Below are positions 61,466 to 64,000 of a stretch of 64,000 bases of DNA, piece after piece. The translations under genes and the position numbers were made by a program. This DNA is from Thermoleophilia bacterium. Lineage in GTDB: Bacteria > Actinomycetota > Thermoleophilia > RBG-16-64-13. Location: contig JAOSKU010000001.1 in NCBI GenBank assembly GCA_027493445.1, positions 620,001 to 684,000 of the forward strand, in the 5' to 3' direction. Positions within the stretch are counted from its first letter, which is position 1. The number at the start of each line of letters is the position of its first letter. Below the pieces are notes generated by a model, which worked only from the letters and a program-made list of their open reading frames with translations, was not told where the DNA came from and ran no database searches.

Positions 61466-62868
61466 ACCGACCTCCCACTCCCGGTCAACTTCTTCATGGT
61501 ATCAACGAAGCCGGGGAAAGAGACATTCGTGCAGGTGACGTCGTCGACGGTCACGCCGCGACGTGAAGCCAACCCGGCCACCGCTCCCACCATGGACAGG
61601 CGGTGGTCGTGGTGGGTCTCGATGCGGCCAGATGCCCAGCCCTCGGGACGGCCCTCGATGTCCAGCCCATCGTCATACTCCTGTACCCGTACGCCCAGGG
61701 CGCGCAGCAAGGTGGCCAGCGCCGAGAGGCGGTCGCTCTCCTTGACCCGGAGCTCTCCGGCCTCGCGCAGGCGCGAAACCCCTTCGGCCCGCGCGGCGGC
61801 CAGCGCCCAGATAGGAAGCTCGTCGATCATGAGCGATACGTGCGCCGCCCCGATGTCCACCGCTTTCAGGTCGCTGCTGCCGGCCGTGACGGAACCGGTG
61901 GACTCCCCCACTCCCTCAGCGCCCGGAGCTCCCGCGTCGACCATCACCGCGAGCCGGGCGCCCATCGCCCGCAAGACATCGAGCAAACCGGTGCGGGTGG
62001 GGTTCAAGCCCACGCCCTCGACGGTCAGCTCCGAATCGGGTACCAGCAAAGCGGCCACCAGAGGGAAGGCAGCCGAACTGAAATCGCCGGGAACCGCCAG
62101 ATCGGGCAGGCGCAAGGTCTCCGCCGGGTACACCCGCACCAGGCCGGGACCAGTCGGCGACCCTTCCCTCTCCACGGAAGCGCCGCCCATCCGGATCATT
62201 CGCTCGGTGTGGTCGCGGGAAGGGCCGGGCTCGATCACCTCGGTAGTCCCACTGGCCCGCAGACCGGCCAGGAGAAGGCAGGACTTCACCTGGGCCGAGG
62301 ACACGGTCATCTCGTGCCTGACGCCCCGCAGAGCCCCGCCGCGGATGCCCACCGGAGGCAGCTGGTCGCCGGCGCGGGCCCAGACGGTGGCTCCCATGGC
62401 GGCCAGGGGTTCGAGGACCCGGCCCATGGGGCGGCGGCGGATGCTGGCGTCGCCGGTCAGCACCACGAGAAAGGGGCAGGCGGCCACCAGGCCGGGCAGC
62501 AGGCGCATGAGGGTGCCCGCGTTGTGAACGTCGACCACGTTGTCAGGCTCGACCAACCCCGCCCAGCCCCGGCCGTGGACGGTGAGACGCCCGTGGCCGT
62601 GGTCCTCAACGGCGACGCCAAGGGCCTGGACTGCGGCCAAAGTGGCCAGCGTATCGGCCGAATGCAGGAAGCCTTCTACCTGGACGCTGCGGTCGCTGAC
62701 CGCACCCAGGAGGACCGCGCGGTGTGAAATAGACTTGTCGCCCGGCACTCGCAGGTGGCCGCGCAGGCCGCCGTTGGCCGGGAAGAAGGTGCAGCCGGCA
62801 AGGCCTCTCCCCGATGGGACACTCGAGCGGGCTCCACCGGGGGAGGCTCCTCGGGTCGTGTCAACCAC
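61462..62868 (-). CDS. aroA: 3-phosphoshikimate 1-carboxyvinyltransferase (EPSP synthase)
   Basis: A 468-residue shikimate pathway enzyme. Substrate loop VPGDKSISHRA (K45), PEP-site NAGTLMRLLPG, SSAQVKSCLLLAG, and C-terminal LRVKESDRLSAL and HDHRLSM are conserved. The first 25 residues are a nonconserved, Ser/Gly-rich extension, so a later start may be used. It overlaps tyrA by 8 nt and cmk by 4 nt. Confidence 0.96.
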   Translation of the reverse strand: MVDTTRGASPGGARSSVPSGRGLAGCTFFPANGGLRGHLRVPGDKSISHRAVLLGAVSDRSVQVEGFLHSADTLATLAAVQALGVAVEDHGHGRLTVHGRGWAGLVEPDNVVDVHNAGTLMRLLPGLVAACPFLVVLTGDASIRRRPMGRVLEPLAAMGATVWARAGDQLPPVGIRGGALRGVRHEMTVSSAQVKSCLLLAGLRASGTTEVIEPGPSRDHTERMIRMGGASVEREGSPTGPGLVRVYPAETLRLPDLAVPGDFSSAAFPLVAALLVPDSELTVEGVGLNPTRTGLLDVLRAMGARLAVMVDAGAPGAEGVGESTGSVTAGSSDLKAVDIGAAHVSLMIDELPIWALAAARAEGVSRLREAGELRVKESDRLSALATLLRALGVRVQEYDDGLDIEGRPEGWASGRIETHHDHRLSMVGAVAGLASRRGVTVDDVTCTNVSFPGFVDTMKKLTGSGRSV

Positions 62869-63991
62869 CGGACTCCCCCGAGAAGACCGTTGGGTAGCCC
62901 AACCGCTCCACCAGATCCCGAGCGGTGGTGGCCGCCTCCTCTCCCGCGACGTACACGATCAGGTCGCCGCCCACCTCGCGATTGAAGTGGTGCAGGGTGA
63001 GGTCTTCGATGTTGATGTTGGCGTCGCCGAGCGCGGTCATAACGCGCGACAGCACACCGGGTTCATCGGGGATGCGCACCGTCACCCGGAACAGGGTCTC
63101 AGGCACGATGTCCTCGAACTGCAGCAGCTCCTGCCGGAAGGTGGCCGCTACCCCGATGGACGCGAGAACGTTTTCTTCGTCTCCATCCCCGAGGAGATCG
63201 CAGAACGCGTCGATTCGTCCGGCCAGACCCCGCAGGGAATCCACCAGGGCCGGCCGATTCTCGAAGAAGATGTCGCGCCACATGGGCGGGTTGGCGCCGG
63301 CTACTCGGGTCAGGTCCTTGAAGCTTGGCCCAACCGAGTAGAGAGCCCGGCGGCCGGAGGCTTCGAGCCGGCCGACCTCGGTCATGAGGAGATTCGCCAG
63401 CACATGCGGAACGTGACTGACCAGAGCCATGATGCTGTCGTGAGCCTCGGCCCCGATGGCCACTGGCCGCGCTCCCACGGCGGCGACGAAGGCGTGCAGC
63501 TGCTCGTGGGCTTCGGCCCGCACTTCGGGAGGCGAGCAGAGGAAGTAGGTGGCCCGCTGGAAGAGGTCGCTTCGCGCGAAACGCACCCCGCTGGTCTCCG
63601 CGCCGCAGATGGGGTGGCCGCCGATGAAACACTTGCGGGCCGCCGGCGAAAGGTCCGTCATGACCCGGGCCTTGGTGCTGCCGATGTCACTGATCAAACG
63701 GGGCGGCCGCGTGGCGGCCAGAGCCTCCTCCACCAGCGCGGGGATGCTGCGCACCGGGGTGCAGACCACGACCAGATCGGCGTCCTCGACTGCTTCGGAC
63801 ACGCTGCCGCAGCGATGAGTGAGTACGCCCAGGGCTAGGGCCTCGTCTAGGGCGCGCGGATCGGCGTCGTAGCCCCGGATCTCGGTTACACCCGCATACC
63901 GCCCGGCCGCCAGGGCCAAGCTGCCGCCCATCAGACCGACGCCAAGAATGGTCAGGCGCCTAATGGGCGCCGTCTGGCTGGTAGGAACCAT
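62861..63991 (-). CDS. tyrA: Prephenate dehydrogenase with C-terminal ACT domain
   Basis: A 376-residue enzyme of tyrosine synthesis. The NAD loop is ILGVGLMGGSLALAAG, active-site motifs are ISDIGSTKARV and FIGGHPICGAETSGV, and the catalytic histidine is in VSHVPHVLANL. Residues 295-370 form an ACT domain (FRVTVRIPDEPGVLSRVMTA), which in relatives gives feedback control by tyrosine. The start at 63991 lies 9 nt from the right edge; the family start is close. Confidence 0.94.
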   Translation of the reverse strand: MVPTSQTAPIRRLTILGVGLMGGSLALAAGRYAGVTEIRGYDADPRALDEALALGVLTHRCGSVSEAVEDADLVVVCTPVRSIPALVEEALAATRPPRLISDIGSTKARVMTDLSPAARKCFIGGHPICGAETSGVRFARSDLFQRATYFLCSPPEVRAEAHEQLHAFVAAVGARPVAIGAEAHDSIMALVSHVPHVLANLLMTEVGRLEASGRRALYSVGPSFKDLTRVAGANPPMWRDIFFENRPALVDSLRGLAGRIDAFCDLLGDGDEENVLASIGVAATFRQELLQFEDIVPETLFRVTVRIPDEPGVLSRVMTALGDANINIEDLTLHHFNREVGGDLIVYVAGEEAATTARDLVERLGYPTVFSGESGG

Positions 63992-64000
63992 GGGAGACCT

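Overview
The window is high-GC, gene-dense bacterial chromosome from an actinobacterium, probably a deep-branching (Rubrobacter-, Thermoleophilia-, Coriobacteriia- or Geothermincolia-like) member of the Actinomycetota. Evidence: a SepIVA-like DivIVA-domain gene between coaD and a YceD/DUF177 gene, as in mycobacteria; the block pgsA, DUF881, sbp, DUF881, gcvH, garA-like FHA gene, MerR/ftsR-like gene, which parallels the mycobacterial Rv1822-Rv1828 region; an RsiG-like c-di-GMP anti-sigma candidate; frequent GTG/TTG starts, 4-nt stop/start overlaps and several probable leaderless mRNAs. Phage, integrase, CRISPR or complete insertion sequence genes were not seen.

Layout, plus strand 1-44 kb: recG end, rsmD, coaD, sepIVA-like, yceD, rpmF; two small unknown proteins; an EF-G-like GTPase and a TPR protein; an RpiR regulator; yebC, ruvC-ruvA-ruvB, queH-queA-tgt, yajC, a SpoIIE-like phosphatase and P-loop partner, secD-secF; a phasin-like gene and ubiB; recJ, relA/spoT, a response regulator with a PATAN domain, an MBL hydrolase, hisS, aspS; a probable 6S RNA; a lipoprotein; an IscU-MnmA fusion; DUF948 and YtxH-like proteins; an RsbW-SigB pair; alaS, ruvX, mltG, aroE; then the type IV pilus motor genes pilB, pilT, pilC followed after 6 nt by a sigma-factor gene. 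A 494-bp gap (43976-44469) holds a hairpin, a probable small RNA and a repeat copy. Minus strand 44-64 kb: apt, ftsR-like, garA-like, an unknown gene, rsiG-like, gcvH, a PATAN gene (roadblock and mglA face the other way), VanW, DUF881-sbp-DUF881, a sugar nucleotidyltransferase/degenerate phosphomannomutase fusion, pgsA, tRNA-Pro(GGG), gpsA, plsY, der, ispH, plsC, cmk, aroA, tyrA.

Main points. (1) A signalling and surface-motility neighbourhood: T4P motors plus sigma factor, an RsiG-like protein, and an MglA/roadblock/PATAN polarity set, within about 10 kb. (2) A previously unlabelled dispersed repeat, about 162 bp, with terminal inverted repeats GAGCTCGTTTC/GAAACGAGCTC and a central hairpin, in at least seven whole or partial copies; one copy sits in frame inside a lipoprotein signal-peptide gene. 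(3) An IscU-type Fe-S scaffold domain fused to a three-cysteine MnmA. (4) Seven single-base homopolymer-type frameshifts between 9.5 and 32.6 kb, including in essential hisS and aspS, which most likely are assembly errors; these genes are annotated here as full-length genes with a frameshift. All assignments are from reading the sequence; no database search was run.
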